Source: Xanthomonas campestris pv. phormiicola (GTDB lineage Bacteria; Pseudomonadota; Gammaproteobacteria; Xanthomonadales; Xanthomonadaceae). Taken from it: a stretch of 64,000 nt of DNA. Shown here piece by piece: positions 51,974-62,653 of the stretch. A model generated the notes under the pieces. The model had not been told where the DNA came from, searched no databases, and saw only the letters and a list, made by a program, of their open reading frames with translations. The stretch is from the NCBI GenBank assembly GCA_025666215.1, contig CP102593.1:4167001-4231000 (forward strand), written 5' to 3'. Position 1 is the first letter of the stretch. Each line of letters begins with the position of its first letter. Both the position numbers and the translations under genes were made by a program.

Positions 51974-53917
51974 TCACTGCGATGCGATCTGCGCGTGCAG
52001 GATGCGGCGGATCTCCAGGATCGCCTGCGGCGTCTCCTGCACGCTGTGTCCGGAAGTGACGACCAGCTCCGATTCGGCGCCCTGCAGATGCGCGCTGCGG
52101 TACGGCACCACGCCGTCGTCGGCATCGGCCAGCGGCAGCGCCGGGTTGCGCCGGGCGATGATCGAGTTGTAGCGCACCGCTGGCGAAATCGGCAGGTCGG
52201 CGGCCGCACGCACGAACGGATCGGTATCGCGCAGATTGTCGATGCCGGTGGGCAGGCGCTGCGGCACGCCATCCTGTCCGGCGATGTCCTGCATCACGTC
52301 GGTGAAGCGCTGCAGCAAGGCCACCGGCAGGTGGATCAGGCCGCCGACCAGGCGACCGATGCTGCCTTCGGCCATGGCGGTGCCGCGGTGCGGCGCGGCG
52401 ATGAAGATGGCGCGGTCCACCTGCGGCAGCGGCGCGAAGCGCAACAGCGGCTGCAGGCGCTCGCGTACCCGCGCGCCGCGTTCGCCGCTCAGGTCGCGGC
52501 CGGCAAGCAGGTCGTTCCAGATGCGATCGCCGGAGCTGCTGACCAGCAGCCGTGCGATCACCCCGCCCATGCTGTGGCCGATCAGCACCATGTGCTTCGA
52601 CGCCGCTGCCTGCCCCTGCGGATCGAAATTGTGCAGGGTCTGCTGCAGCAAGGTTTCGATCTGCGCACGGTTCCAGGCGATCGGCATGTTGGTCGGATAG
52701 TAGACCTGCCAGATCTGGTAGTGCCGGCGCAGTCGCTCGTCGCCCATGATCTCGTTGGCGACGTTGACCCAGGCTTCCGGACTGCTGGCCAGGCCGTGCA
52801 GCATCAGCACGATGCGCCGGTTCGGGTCGTACGGCTGCATCAGGTACAGGTGCGGCTGCTCGATGCCGTACTGGCGCCCGAGCATCGAGCGCAGCGACTG
52901 CTTGGCGAAGCCCGAACGCGCCAGCCACAGGCCGTAGGCGGCGGTGAAATTGGCCGCCAGCGGCAGCCGCTGGCCGTGCACGGTGACCTCGCCATCGCGA
53001 TACGGATCGTAGGGCGCGATCACCACGCCGTGGGTCTCCAGCACCTGCGCCAGGCTGTCGCCGTCGAAGCGCAGCAGCACCGTGGTCGGCGCGTACGACA
53101 GTTCGCTGTAGCCTGCGGTGTCGGCGCTTGCCGGCCCTGGCTGCGCGGCGGCCATGATCGCGGTCGGATCGCCGACCTGCGCCGGCGACACTTCCGCCAC
53201 CAGCTCGGCGCCGAAGCCATCGCGGCGATAGGTGCTGCGCAGGCCGTCGAAGCGCAGCGAGGCGGCAGGCACCATCGCATTTGGCCGTGCCACCCCGCCT
53301 GGCAGGCGGAAGCTGTCCAGTTGCGCGCGCACCTGCCAGCCGGCGGTGGCCAGGGTGTCGTCGTCGCGCAACTCACCGCTGCTGTTGCGCGTGCGCCAGC
53401 GCTCGAACAGGCTGCCGACCACATGCTGCACCGCGTAGTTGTAGTAGTCGCGCACCTGCGTCTGCCGGTCCTCGAAGGCGCGCACGCTGGCCGGGCGTTC
53501 GGTATAGAACAGGTAGGCATACGCGTAGCGCGCGGTTTCCAGCCACGCCTGCAAGGCCGCATCGTCGATCAGCGTGGCGTCGCGCTTGGCGGTGCGCGTG
53601 GTCGCCGCGCGCAGCCACAGTTCCGACAGCGTCGCCAGGCGGCGCTCCTCGTCCAGCCCCTGCACCGTGCGCAGTTGCGCGGCGCAGACGGGGATATCGG
53701 CCTCGCAGGTCTTGCGCTCGATCGCGACCACGCGCAGCGTCTCCTGGCTGGCATCGCTGAGCTGGCCGGTGCTGAGCACGTCGCCGCGCTTGGCCGCGAT
53801 GTAGTCGCCGGCCGCGCGCGACTGCACGGTGACCATGGCGCAGCCGGACCCGGCGAGCAGGCCTGCGGCCAGCAGCGTGCGCGCCGCCAGCTGCCAACCG
53901 GCGTACGCCGCGCGCAT
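51974..53917 (-). CDS. Alpha/beta-hydrolase lipoprotein
   Basis: The 647-residue product is a lipoprotein (LAAGLLAGSGC, Cys26). Its N-terminal half is unassigned (about 30-380), and a C-terminal alpha/beta hydrolase follows: oxyanion region RRIVLMLHGLASSPEAW, nucleophile GHSMGG with Ser449, and a late DDGVVPYRSA / SGHSVQE giving probable Asp and His. It is the last of a TetR/DUF4105/hydrolase operon and overlaps the DUF4105 gene by one base (TGATG). It is probably an outer-membrane or periplasmic lipase or esterase; the substrate is unknown. Confidence 0.86.
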   Translation of the reverse strand: MRAAYAGWQLAARTLLAAGLLAGSGCAMVTVQSRAAGDYIAAKRGDVLSTGQLSDASQETLRVVAIERKTCEADIPVCAAQLRTVQGLDEERRLATLSELWLRAATTRTAKRDATLIDDAALQAWLETARYAYAYLFYTERPASVRAFEDRQTQVRDYYNYAVQHVVGSLFERWRTRNSSGELRDDDTLATAGWQVRAQLDSFRLPGGVARPNAMVPAASLRFDGLRSTYRRDGFGAELVAEVSPAQVGDPTAIMAAAQPGPASADTAGYSELSYAPTTVLLRFDGDSLAQVLETHGVVIAPYDPYRDGEVTVHGQRLPLAANFTAAYGLWLARSGFAKQSLRSMLGRQYGIEQPHLYLMQPYDPNRRIVLMLHGLASSPEAWVNVANEIMGDERLRRHYQIWQVYYPTNMPIAWNRAQIETLLQQTLHNFDPQGQAAASKHMVLIGHSMGGVIARLLVSSSGDRIWNDLLAGRDLSGERGARVRERLQPLLRFAPLPQVDRAIFIAAPHRGTAMAEGSIGRLVGGLIHLPVALLQRFTDVMQDIAGQDGVPQRLPTGIDNLRDTDPFVRAAADLPISPAVRYNSIIARRNPALPLADADDGVVPYRSAHLQGAESELVVTSGHSVQETPQAILEIRRILHAQIASQ

Positions 53918-55005
53918 CAGCGCGCCGCTCCGGGCGGTTCTTCACCGGGGATGCCCTCGCGGATACGCTGCGAGAAATCGGCGCCGGTGCCAGCCTGGCG
54001 CGCACGTTCGCCGATGCGTCCGCGCGCCTGCAGCGTGGCCAGCGCGTAGCCGGGCACGAAGCCGTGCTGCGCGTACACATACGAGGGCAGATAGCCAGAC
54101 AGCAGCAAGCGGTAGTCCAATGGCAGCTGCGGCTCGAACTTGCGCACCAGTTCGAACACGATGGTGGTGCAGTTGCTGGTGGCGGTGTTGTAGAACTTCG
54201 GCGTGCGCTGCAACTGCTGCGCCTGCGCCACATAGCCCATGAACAGCTGGCGCAACTGCGCACGCGGGATGTTCAGCCGGTACAGGTAGACGTCTTCGCC
54301 GCGCACGTTGCTGCGCACCGCCAGGATGTCGCGCTCGTCGGCGGCGACCATCACCTGCTCGAAATTGCGGAAGAACCCGGCCAGCGCCGAAAACGCTTCG
54401 CCGCGCTCCTTGCGGATCTCCAGCGAGAACACCACCCGGCGGCCGTCGTCGAAGCCGAACGAGACCAGGGTGTGGGCGATCGCCGGACCCATCCAGTAGG
54501 ACAGCGCCAGGTCCGCCGAAACCAGCCGGTCCAGGTCGTACTGGCGGGTTTCCCAGCGCGGCGTGTAGTCGCTGTCGCTGCGCCAGGCGAAGTTGCGCAC
54601 GTTGTGCAGGGTGACGAGGTGGCCATCGACCTGCGGCTGCAGCGGCTGCGCCACGTCGTCGGCCCAGTCGCGGTTCTGCTCGGGCAGCAGCTGCGACCAG
54701 CCGAACACCAGGCCGGCGCAGGCCACCGCGAAGATCCACGGCAGCACGCGGTACTCGCGGGGGTGGCGCAGGCCCCACAACGCGGCACCGCCCATCGCCA
54801 GCCACAGCAGCGCCGAGGCATGGCGCACCAGGGTACCGGTGTGCGGCAGGTAGGCCAGGAACAGCCCACCCCAGACGCCGGCCAGCACGATCGCCAGCGC
54901 CGCGGCGGCGCGCACCAGGCGTGCCGGCCAGCGCCGTTGCGCGATGCCGCGCGCGGCACTGTCGGCGCTATCGCCCCCCCGCCCTCGCCGGCGATGTGCG
55001 CTCAC
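53917..55005 (-). CDS. DUF4105 membrane protein
   Basis: The 362-residue product starts at a GTG (55005) that overlaps the TetR-gene stop (GTGA), a strong clue to the start. It has three membrane segments (about 33-130) followed by the DUF4105 domain: NRDWADDVAQPL, VRNFAWRSDSDYTPRWETRQYDLDRL, SFGFDDGR and NTATSNCTTIVFEL. The last segment, with Asn-Cys-Thr, resembles a lauroyl-type/papain-like active-site region often discussed for this family. Function is unknown. It is co-expressed with a lipoprotein hydrolase, so an envelope-lipid role is plausible. Confidence 0.85.
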   Translation of the reverse strand: MSAHRRRGRGGDSADSAARGIAQRRWPARLVRAAAALAIVLAGVWGGLFLAYLPHTGTLVRHASALLWLAMGGAALWGLRHPREYRVLPWIFAVACAGLVFGWSQLLPEQNRDWADDVAQPLQPQVDGHLVTLHNVRNFAWRSDSDYTPRWETRQYDLDRLVSADLALSYWMGPAIAHTLVSFGFDDGRRVVFSLEIRKERGEAFSALAGFFRNFEQVMVAADERDILAVRSNVRGEDVYLYRLNIPRAQLRQLFMGYVAQAQQLQRTPKFYNTATSNCTTIVFELVRKFEPQLPLDYRLLLSGYLPSYVYAQHGFVPGYALATLQARGRIGERARQAGTGADFSQRIREGIPGEEPPGAAR

Positions 55006-55568
55006 AGTGCCGGCGCCGCCGCGGGCGTGGCCAGCGCATGGCACAGCAGCCGGCAACCGCGCAGCGCCAACGCCTTGCGCTCGGCTTCGTCGCTGCCGCG
55101 CTGGCAGGCACCGAGCATGTCCATCAACAAGGTCAGGTCGTCGCCATCCAGCCCCGGGCGGCACAGGCCGGCGTCGGTGGCGCGCTGCAGGAACGGCAGC
55201 AGGATCGCCATCAGCCGCGCATGCGCCACTTCGACCTGCGGATGGTCGCGCGGCATCGAGCGCCAGTGGTCGGCCAGCGGCGCGGACATGGCGATGTGCT
55301 CGGCGACATCGCGCAGCAGCAGGAACAGGCCATCCGGGCGCTCGCCGATATCGCGCGCGCAGCATTCCAGCCCGTCCAGGGCGCGCTGCATGAGCGCGAT
55401 CATCAAGTCCGTGCGGTCGGCGAAATTGCGGTACAGCGTGGCCCGGCCGACGCCGGAGCGTTCGACCACCAGTTCCAGCGGCGCCAGCACGCCGTGCTCG
55501 CAGAACACTTCATCGGCCGCGTCGAGCAGCAGGCGGCGGCGTTGGGCGGCATCGGCGCGGAGGTCCAT
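55002..55568 (-). CDS. TetR-family transcriptional regulator
   Basis: The 188-residue regulator has an N-terminal TetR helix-turn-helix (about 10-55; LLLDAADEVFCEHGVLAPLELVVERSGVGRATLYRNFADRTDLMIALM) and a helical ligand/dimer domain. It is the first gene of the operon with the DUF4105 and hydrolase genes. A perfect palindrome 13 bp upstream (55581-55596) is the obvious operator, so autoregulation and control of the operon by an unknown ligand, perhaps a lipid or toxic compound, is likely. Confidence 0.93.
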   Translation of the reverse strand: MDLRADAAQRRRLLLDAADEVFCEHGVLAPLELVVERSGVGRATLYRNFADRTDLMIALMQRALDGLECCARDIGERPDGLFLLLRDVAEHIAMSAPLADHWRSMPRDHPQVEVAHARLMAILLPFLQRATDAGLCRPGLDGDDLTLLMDMLGACQRGSDEAERKALALRGCRLLCHALATPAAAPAL

Positions 55569-55580
55569 GCCGGGGATTAT

Positions 55581-55596
55581 CGGACAATTTTGTCCG
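55581..55596. promoter_or_regulatory. Palindromic TetR operator candidate
   Basis: CGGACAA-TT-TTGTCCG is a perfect 7-2-7 inverted repeat in the 113-bp gap between ppc and the tetR-family gene, starting 13 bp before the regulator ATG. Its AT-rich centre and size fit TetR-type operators. Confidence 0.75.
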
Positions 55597-55681
55597 CTTG
55601 CAAGCGCGGCGTTGGCCGGACCGCATGTGGCGCCCCGGCAACGCCGCTGGAACGCCGCTGCCGGGTTGCGCGCGGCGACCG

Positions 55682-58399
55682 TCAACCGGTGTTCTGCACG
55701 CCCTGCGAAACGCCGTTGACGCAGGCCACCAATGCGCGCAGCAACGCTTCGTCCTCGCCGTCGGTGGCCCGCCAGCGCTGCAGCAGGTCCACCTGCAGCA
55801 CGCTGATCGGGTCGATGTAGGGATTGCGCAGGCGGATCGACAAGGCCAGGCGCGGGTCGTGCTGCAGCAGCGATGCCTGCCCGGTCAGCGACTTCACCCA
55901 GCCCTTGGTCAGCGCCAGTTCGTCGCGGATGCGCGGGAAGAAGCGCTCGTGCAGCGGCCCGGCCAGGCGCGAGAACATCTCGGCGATGTTGAGGTCGCCC
56001 TTGGACAGCACCATCGCGATGTCGTCGAGGAAGGTGCGGAAGAACGGCCAGTCCGCGGCCATCTCGCGCAGCGTGTCCTCGTGGCCGGCCTCCACCGCCG
56101 CGCGCAGGCCGCTGCCGACGCCGTACCAGCCCGGGATCACCGCGCGCGCCTGGCTCCAGGCGAACACCCACGGGATCGCGCGCAGGTTGTCCAGCGCCGC
56201 GTCCTGGCCCAGCCGCCGCGACGGCCGCGAGCCCAGGGTCATCCGCTCGATCACGTCGATCGGCGTGGCCAGGCGGAAATAGCGCATGAACTCGGCGTCG
56301 CCGACGAAGCTGCGGTAGGCGCGGGTGCTGTGCTCGGCGACGATGTCCATCACCGGCCGCCACGCGCCCTCGCGCGCGTCCGGCGCGCGCGGACGCAGGC
56401 TCGACAGCAGCACCGCGCCGGTCATCTGCTCCAGCGAGCGCAGCGCCAGCGCACGGATGCCGTACTTGCGGTGGATCACCTCGCCCTGCTCGGTCACCCG
56501 CAGGCGGCCATCGACGCTGCCGCGCGGCGCCGCTTCCAGCGCGCGCGTGGTCTTGCCGCCGCCGCGCACGATCGAACCGCCGCGGCCATGGAAGAAGGTC
56601 AGGCGGATGCCGAGGTCGGCAGCCGCGTCGAGCAGTTCCACCTGCGCGCGCTGCAGGCCCCAGCGCGAGGCGGCGATGCCGCCGTCCTTGCCGCTGTCCG
56701 AGTAGCCGAGCATCACCATCTGCACGTCGTTGCGCGCGGCCAGGTGGCGCCGGTAGACCGGATCGGCGAGCAGGTCGCGCAGGGTGTCGGTGCCGCCGCG
56801 CAGGTCGTCCACGGTCTCGAACAGCGGCACGATGTCCAAAGGCACCGCGCCTTGCGCATCGACCAGGCCGCCGCGCCGCGCCAGCGCCAGCACGGTCAGC
56901 ACGTCGGCGCGGTTGTGCGCCATGCTGATGATGTAGCTGCCCAGCGCATCGGCGCCATGGCGCGCGCGCGCGTCGGCGAGCGCGGCGAACACCGCGTCCA
57001 GGCGTGCGTTGCCGGCATCCTCGGGGGCGGCCGGCAGGATCTGCTCGCCGCCGGCGTAGGCACCGAGTACCGCCGCACGCTCCTCGGGCGAACGCGCATC
57101 CCAGTCGTCCTCGCCCAGCGCGGCGGCGACCGCGCGCGCATGCACGCTGGACTCCTGGCGCACGTCCAGCCGCGCCAGGTGGAAGCCGAAGCTGCGCACC
57201 CGCCACAACAGGCGGCGCACCGCGAACCAGCCGGCGTGCAGGCCCTTGTTGGCCTGCAGGCTGTCCAGGATCAGCTGCAGGTCCTGCTCCAGTTCGGCCG
57301 GCGCGGCGTAGGCGCCCGGCGCGTCGTCCAGCGTCGCCTGCAGGCGCGCGCGCATCAGGTCGTTGAGCAGGCGGTACGGCATGTCACCATGGCGCGGCCG
57401 CGAGCGCGCCGCGGCCGCGGGCAGCAGGTGCCGGTAGCGTTCCAGCTGCGCCAGCAACGCATCGCTGACCGCCACCAGCGTGGTCGACTGGCTGAGCAGG
57501 CTGGCCAGCTGCCACAGTTCCTTCAGATAACGGTCCAGCACCGCGCGGCGCTGCGCGTCGAGCGTGGCGGTGATGGTGCCGGCATCCACGTTCGGATTGC
57601 CGTCCATGTCGCCGCCGACCCAGGTGCCGAACCGCAGCAGCCGCGGCAGCGGCACCGGCACGCCGTAGGTTTGCTCGATCGCATGCTCCAGGGTTTCGTA
57701 CATCACCGGGACCACCCGGTACAGCACCTGGGTCAGGTAGAAGCCGACGTGCTCGCGCTCGTCTTCCACGGTCGGCCGCACCGGCGAGGAATCGGCGGTC
57801 TGCCAGGAGGCGGTCAGCGCCATGCGGAAGCGCGCCGCATCGGTGGCGCGCTCGCCGGGGGTGCGCATGCCGTCGAGGTTGTCGACCAGGCTGGCCACCA
57901 TCAGCTGCTCCTTTTCCAGCAGCGCGCGGCGCACCGCCTCGGTCGGGTGCGCGGTGAACACCGGCTCCACGTCGATGCGCGGCAGCCACTCGCCCAGCTC
58001 CTGCGCGCTCACCCCCTGCGCCTTGAGCCGGCGCAGCGCGTCGTGCAGGCCGTCCGGCTGCGGGGTGTCGGCGCTGTTGCGCTGGTAGTCGCGGCGGCGG
58101 CGGATGCGGTGCACGCGCTCGGCGATGTTGACCACCTGGAAGTAGGTGCTGAAGGCGCGCACCAGCGCCTCGGCGTCGCGCGGCGCGCGCGCGTACAGCT
58201 GTTCGCTCAGCGAGGACGGCGGCGCATCGCTCTCGCGGCGCGCGATCGCGGTGGTGCGGATGGTTTCGATCTCGTCCAGGAACTCCGCAGACACCTGCTC
58301 GGCGAGCAGGTCGCCGACCAGCGCCCCCAATCGGCGTACGTCGTCGCGCAAGGGGATGTCGGGCGTGGCGAACACGATGCTGCTGCGGTACTCGTTCAT
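55682..58399 (-). CDS. ppc: Phosphoenolpyruvate carboxylase
   Basis: The 905-residue enzyme carboxylates phosphoenolpyruvate to oxaloacetate, an anaplerotic step feeding the TCA cycle. Motifs are [12 protein letters not shown] with the catalytic His, [10 protein letters not shown], the Lys-bearing [23 protein letters not shown] with the mobile-loop Arg, and the C-terminal [20 protein letters not shown] and QNTG, which is the family's usual terminus. Length is close to other gammaproteobacterial enzymes. It is divergent from ahcY and upstream of, but not clearly co-transcribed with, the tetR-family operon. Confidence 0.97.
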   Translation of the reverse strand: MNEYRSSIVFATPDIPLRDDVRRLGALVGDLLAEQVSAEFLDEIETIRTTAIARRESDAPPSSLSEQLYARAPRDAEALVRAFSTYFQVVNIAERVHRIRRRRDYQRNSADTPQPDGLHDALRRLKAQGVSAQELGEWLPRIDVEPVFTAHPTEAVRRALLEKEQLMVASLVDNLDGMRTPGERATDAARFRMALTASWQTADSSPVRPTVEDEREHVGFYLTQVLYRVVPVMYETLEHAIEQTYGVPVPLPRLLRFGTWVGGDMDGNPNVDAGTITATLDAQRRAVLDRYLKELWQLASLLSQSTTLVAVSDALLAQLERYRHLLPAAAARSRPRHGDMPYRLLNDLMRARLQATLDDAPGAYAAPAELEQDLQLILDSLQANKGLHAGWFAVRRLLWRVRSFGFHLARLDVRQESSVHARAVAAALGEDDWDARSPEERAAVLGAYAGGEQILPAAPEDAGNARLDAVFAALADARARHGADALGSYIISMAHNRADVLTVLALARRGGLVDAQGAVPLDIVPLFETVDDLRGGTDTLRDLLADPVYRRHLAARNDVQMVMLGYSDSGKDGGIAASRWGLQRAQVELLDAAADLGIRLTFFHGRGGSIVRGGGKTTRALEAAPRGSVDGRLRVTEQGEVIHRKYGIRALALRSLEQMTGAVLLSSLRPRAPDAREGAWRPVMDIVAEHSTRAYRSFVGDAEFMRYFRLATPIDVIERMTLGSRPSRRLGQDAALDNLRAIPWVFAWSQARAVIPGWYGVGSGLRAAVEAGHEDTLREMAADWPFFRTFLDDIAMVLSKGDLNIAEMFSRLAGPLHERFFPRIRDELALTKGWVKSLTGQASLLQHDPRLALSIRLRNPYIDPISVLQVDLLQRWRATDGEDEALLRALVACVNGVSQGVQNTG

Positions 58400-58520
58400 C
58401 GGAAACGCATGGCTCGGCTGTGGGGGCGTCGCAAGACTAACCCAAAAGTATTAGTCGCTCGCCTGGCGTGGTAACGGTTTCAAAGCGAACCATCGCCGGC
58501 CATGCGCGGCGCCCGGGACC

Positions 58521-58540
58521 TGTGGGAGCGGCTGCAGTCG
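58521..58540. repeat. Half of a REP-like repeat
   Basis: TGTGGGAGCGGCTGCAGTCG matches the left half of the GTGGGAGCGAC...GTCG repeat family, but no matching CGCTCCCAC arm follows. This is a decayed or truncated copy, located between ppc and ahcY. Confidence 0.6.
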
Positions 58541-58670
58541 CCCCTGCAGATGCCGGTGCGTGCTCGGCAGCGCGGGCTGGTGCGCCGCCCGGCCGCAGGG
58601 CCAGCCCTCCGCAACCGGGCCGTCGATGGATGTCCGGCGTGCGCCGCGTCCCAGGCCGCAATGCGCCCAT

Positions 58671-58700
58671 TCAAGCGCCGCACGCCGCAGCCGCTATACT
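58671..58700 (+). promoter_or_regulatory. Candidate ahcY promoter
   Basis: TATACT (58695-58700) is a good -10 element 11 nt before the riboswitch. The best -35 candidate is TCAAGC (58671-58676), a weak match with an 18-nt spacer. The transcript would start near the first riboswitch helix. Confidence 0.45.
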
Positions 58701-58710
58701 TGGCTAACCC

Positions 58711-58802
58711 TCCGCCGAGGGGCGCTGCGACCGTGTCGAGGTGGGCTCCCCGCCTCCAGACCCGGCCAGGCTCGGCGGCAGGCTTGAGCGACAACGGCGC
58801 CC
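58711..58802 (+). ncRNA. S-adenosylhomocysteine (SAH) riboswitch upstream of ahcY
   Basis: The sequence carries the SAH riboswitch landmarks: CCGCCGAG (58712-58719) pairs with CTCGGCGG (58771-58778) as P1; the conserved GGGCGCTGCGACC core follows; GAGGTGGG and CCCGCCTC (58738-58745/58749-58756) form P2; and GGGCGC (58720-58725) pairs with GCGCCC (58797-58802) as the pseudoknot. It lies 42 nt before the ahcY start. In this class SAH binding turns on genes for SAH removal, so SAH build-up should raise AhcY synthesis. Confidence 0.92.
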
Positions 58803-58844
58803 GGACCTTCGCGAGTTTTCTCGCCATTGACCGGAGCACTACCG

Positions 58845-60290
<1,446 letters not shown>

Positions 60291-60316
60291 GCGGTCGCTG
60301 TACTGCCATCAGTCGT

Positions 60317-60344
60317 AGATCGGGCGCCGCAAGGCGCCCGATCT
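60317..60344. terminator. Perfect hairpin terminator after ahcY
   Basis: AGATCGGGCGCC (60317-60328) pairs perfectly with GGCGCCCGATCT (60333-60344) around a GCAA tetraloop. It lies between the convergent ahcY and methyltransferase genes. The T-tract is poor on both strands, so it may stop either transcript with modest efficiency. Confidence 0.7.
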
Positions 60345-60414
60345 GTGTCCGGGCAGAGTCCCCGTGCGCCCGCGGCGCGCGCCGCCACCAAGGCGGCGGC
60401 CCGAGGCGCCGCGT

Positions 60415-61170
60415 CTACCCGGCACGACGGTAGACGGATATCTGCGCGCGCGCGGTCGCGCCGAAAGGCCGCCGTGCCCAGTCCGACCAGCGTTCCTGCA
60501 GTTCCAGTCCCGCCAGGCGCGCCATCAGGTCCAGTTCCGACGGCCATACGTAGCGATAGCGGTCGTTGAAGATGTGGGTGCCTGATTCGCCGATCAGCAC
60601 GATGCGTTGCTGGACCAGCTGCCGCACCGGATCGGTACTGGAGCACAGCAACAGCACCGGTGCATCGCCCGCGTCCAGGGCCGGCGCCTCCAGCACCGGC
60701 GTCACCCTGGCGCCGGCCTGCAGCATCTCCGCCTGCGGCACCAAGGTCTGCAGAACCAACACGCCGGAGGCCGACAGGCGCTCGCGCACCGCGACCAGAC
60801 AGCGCACCTGCGCGCTCTGCGCCAGCAGATAGCCGAACGAGAATACCGAGTAGATCAGGTCGAACGGTCCGGCGATGGGCACATCGACGAAATCGTCGCA
60901 GACCAGCGTCAGGCGCTCGGCGCCCGGCTTGTCGCGCAGCCTGTCCAGCATGAGCGGAGAGTTGTCGATCCCGCTCACCACTGCGCCGCTGGCCGCGAGC
61001 GGCAGGGCGATACGGCCGGTGCCGACACCCAATTCCAGCGCCGTGCCGCCGCCCACCAGCTCGGCCAACAGCTGTACGCACTGCGGCGCGTTGGCGGCGG
61101 CTCGCTGTTCCTGCAGCAGGTCGTAATATTGCGAAACTCGGTCGTACGCGTGCGCCGACGATGCGTGCAT
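60415..61170 (-). CDS. SAM-dependent methyltransferase
   Basis: The 251-residue class I methyltransferase has motif I ALELGVGTGRIALPLA (about 44-59), motif II-like VVSGIDNSPLML, and DDFVDVP/DLIYSVFSFGYLL after it. The substrate is not indicated; the fold resembles small-molecule methyltransferases. It starts 33 bp after the stop of the sulfotransferase gene on the same strand, so the two are probably co-transcribed. Its role may be tailoring of the same product. Confidence 0.88.
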   Translation of the reverse strand: MHASSAHAYDRVSQYYDLLQEQRAAANAPQCVQLLAELVGGGTALELGVGTGRIALPLAASGAVVSGIDNSPLMLDRLRDKPGAERLTLVCDDFVDVPIAGPFDLIYSVFSFGYLLAQSAQVRCLVAVRERLSASGVLVLQTLVPQAEMLQAGARVTPVLEAPALDAGDAPVLLLCSSTDPVRQLVQQRIVLIGESGTHIFNDRYRYVWPSELDLMARLAGLELQERWSDWARRPFGATARAQISVYRRAG

Positions 61171-61203
61171 GGCCCCTACCCGGACAGGAAACGGAAAACC
61201 CGC

Positions 61204-62130
61204 CTAGACGACCATGCCGACCGCCGCATGCGCGGCGCCGGCAGGTTCGCCCGTGGCGAGCCAATGCGCGCAATCGGCACCGAGTTCGGCGGCGGCGCGC
61301 TGCAGATAGGCCACGTTGGCGGCAGGCGCAAGGGTTTCGCGCCAGCGTCCGTTGCAGCCACGGTTGAAGAACGCCCGCCCGCCATCGCGCCAGAAGCCGG
61401 CCCCCTGCGGAACGTAGCGCGCGGCATGCGCGCGCATGTAATCGAGGCTGCAATGCCGCAGGACGCGTTCGCAACGCGCCGGGTCCAGCGGAACGTCGAG
61501 GAAGGCGGCGATGCGGCGCACCTGCGCCGGCAGGTCCTCCAGCAACGCTGCGTAATGCACCAGCAGTACGTTGTCGCAGTCGCGCAACGCCCACCAGGAG
61601 CGCACACCTTCCCAGAACGGCCACAGCGGAGCGCCGTCCTCGCGCAGCCAGGTGTCGAAATACTCGTCGACCGGGCATGAGGGCGGCGGCATCACCTTCA
61701 GCTTGCCAGCGCTGTGCGGCTCCGCGTCCAGGCGCGCCTGCGCGTCGGCGCTCACCGCACGCTGGTGGTCGTAAAGGCTCCAGACGATGTCGCGGCCATC
61801 GCGGCCGACGTAGAGATAGCGCGCCTGTTCGGACAGCACCAACGCATCGGCAGGAAGATGGGTTTTCACGAACCGGCGATGGCGCTGCTCGGCCAGCAAC
61901 CGCAGCTTGGTCGCCTTGTCCGGATACACCGAATCGAACCATGGCGACACGCTGGACAGCTTGACCTGCGCATCGGCGGCGAAGATCAGCTGCGCGACGA
62001 TCTGCTGGACCCAGGTGGTTCCTGCCTTCGCGTAGCTGGCGATGACGATGTCGTCGGCACGGAAAGCGAACTCGTTCCACACAGTGGAATCGAAGAAGCG
62101 GTTGGGATATTCCCGTTGTTTGGAAGGCAT
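61204..62130 (-). CDS. Cytosolic-type sulfotransferase (PAPS-dependent)
   Basis: The 308-residue sulfotransferase has the 5'-phosphosulfate loop IASYAKAGTTWVQQ, the VKTHLPADAL segment with a probable catalytic His, the 3'-phosphate motif YVGRDGRDIVWSLYDH, and a C-terminal RxxxFFNRGCNGRW region. ATG 62130 gives the family-typical start before RFFDSTVWNEF; an ATG at 62265 is also open. Family members sulfate hydroxyl or tyrosyl groups of small molecules or peptides. It lies between the small ORF and the methyltransferase. Confidence 0.9.
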   Translation of the reverse strand: MPSKQREYPNRFFDSTVWNEFAFRADDIVIASYAKAGTTWVQQIVAQLIFAADAQVKLSSVSPWFDSVYPDKATKLRLLAEQRHRRFVKTHLPADALVLSEQARYLYVGRDGRDIVWSLYDHQRAVSADAQARLDAEPHSAGKLKVMPPPSCPVDEYFDTWLREDGAPLWPFWEGVRSWWALRDCDNVLLVHYAALLEDLPAQVRRIAAFLDVPLDPARCERVLRHCSLDYMRAHAARYVPQGAGFWRDGGRAFFNRGCNGRWRETLAPAANVAYLQRAAAELGADCAHWLATGEPAGAAHAAVGMVV

Positions 62131-62394
62131 GCCCACGTCGCTGTCCTGTCGGCCCTGCTCGGACCGGTGGCGCCTGGCACGCAGAACGCATCCGCTCTCG
62201 CCGGCGTGCATCCAAGCGCACGTCGGCAGGTCCGATGCAAAACGCATGCGAATCGAAGAAAGCATCGCTGCATTCGAGATCTCGGCAGGCTACGGAGTCC
62301 TGTGTACCGGCATATCGCTCGCCGCAGCAAGCGACGCGCCAGCTGCACGACGTGCTCCGATCAGCCTGCCAAGATCAGCCTTCGAAAACCCCAG

Positions 62395-62487
62395 TCACTG
62401 CGTGTAGATATACGCGACCTTGCGTGGACCGAACACCGTCAACAGTTTCGAAAACGCGCGGGACAGCATAGCTTTGGCGATTTTCAT
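62395..62487 (-). CDS. Candidate 30-residue peptide gene between two sulfotransferases
   Basis: A 30-codon reading frame on the minus strand starts ATG at 62487 with AGGTG about 6 nt upstream and ends at TGA 62395-62397. The product begins MKIAKAMLSRAF, has a basic amphipathic helix-like body with a Gly-Pro break (residues 20-21), and ends KVAYIYTQ with Tyr26 and Tyr28. Codon choice (AAA, TTT, TTG, TAT) departs from the GC-rich neighbours. Whether it is translated is unknown. Its place between two sulfotransferase genes makes sulfated peptide precursor an inference. It could also be chance. Confidence 0.4.
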   Translation of the reverse strand: MKIAKAMLSRAFSKLLTVFGPRKVAYIYTQ

Positions 62488-62653
62488 CACACTCACCTAT
62501 TCAGGAGTTTTTGGAATGGCGGAATATCCGCCTCTTTCAACCTAGCAATATTCTTATGGCCAATCAACGTTACCGGCAATATTTTCTTTCTGCGTATGCG
62601 ATATCACGCACTCAATCGCACTGCGAGCGCTACTGGCCGCACACAACCCCCAT
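62488..62653. other. AT-rich leader between sulfotransferase 2 and the small ORF
   Basis: This 166-nt stretch is about 45% GC by count over 62461-62580 against about 68% nearby. It includes a GGCGGA-ATA-TCCGCC hairpin (62518-62532). On the minus strand TTGATT and TTGCCG -35-like and TAAGAAT -10-like hexamers occur, none decisive. Low GC suggests a promoter or foreign origin. Confidence 0.5.

Noticed and set aside
55598..58474. Plus-strand frame of 958 codons opposite ppc
   Set aside because: Antisense shadow; the minus strand carries all PEP carboxylase catalytic motifs.
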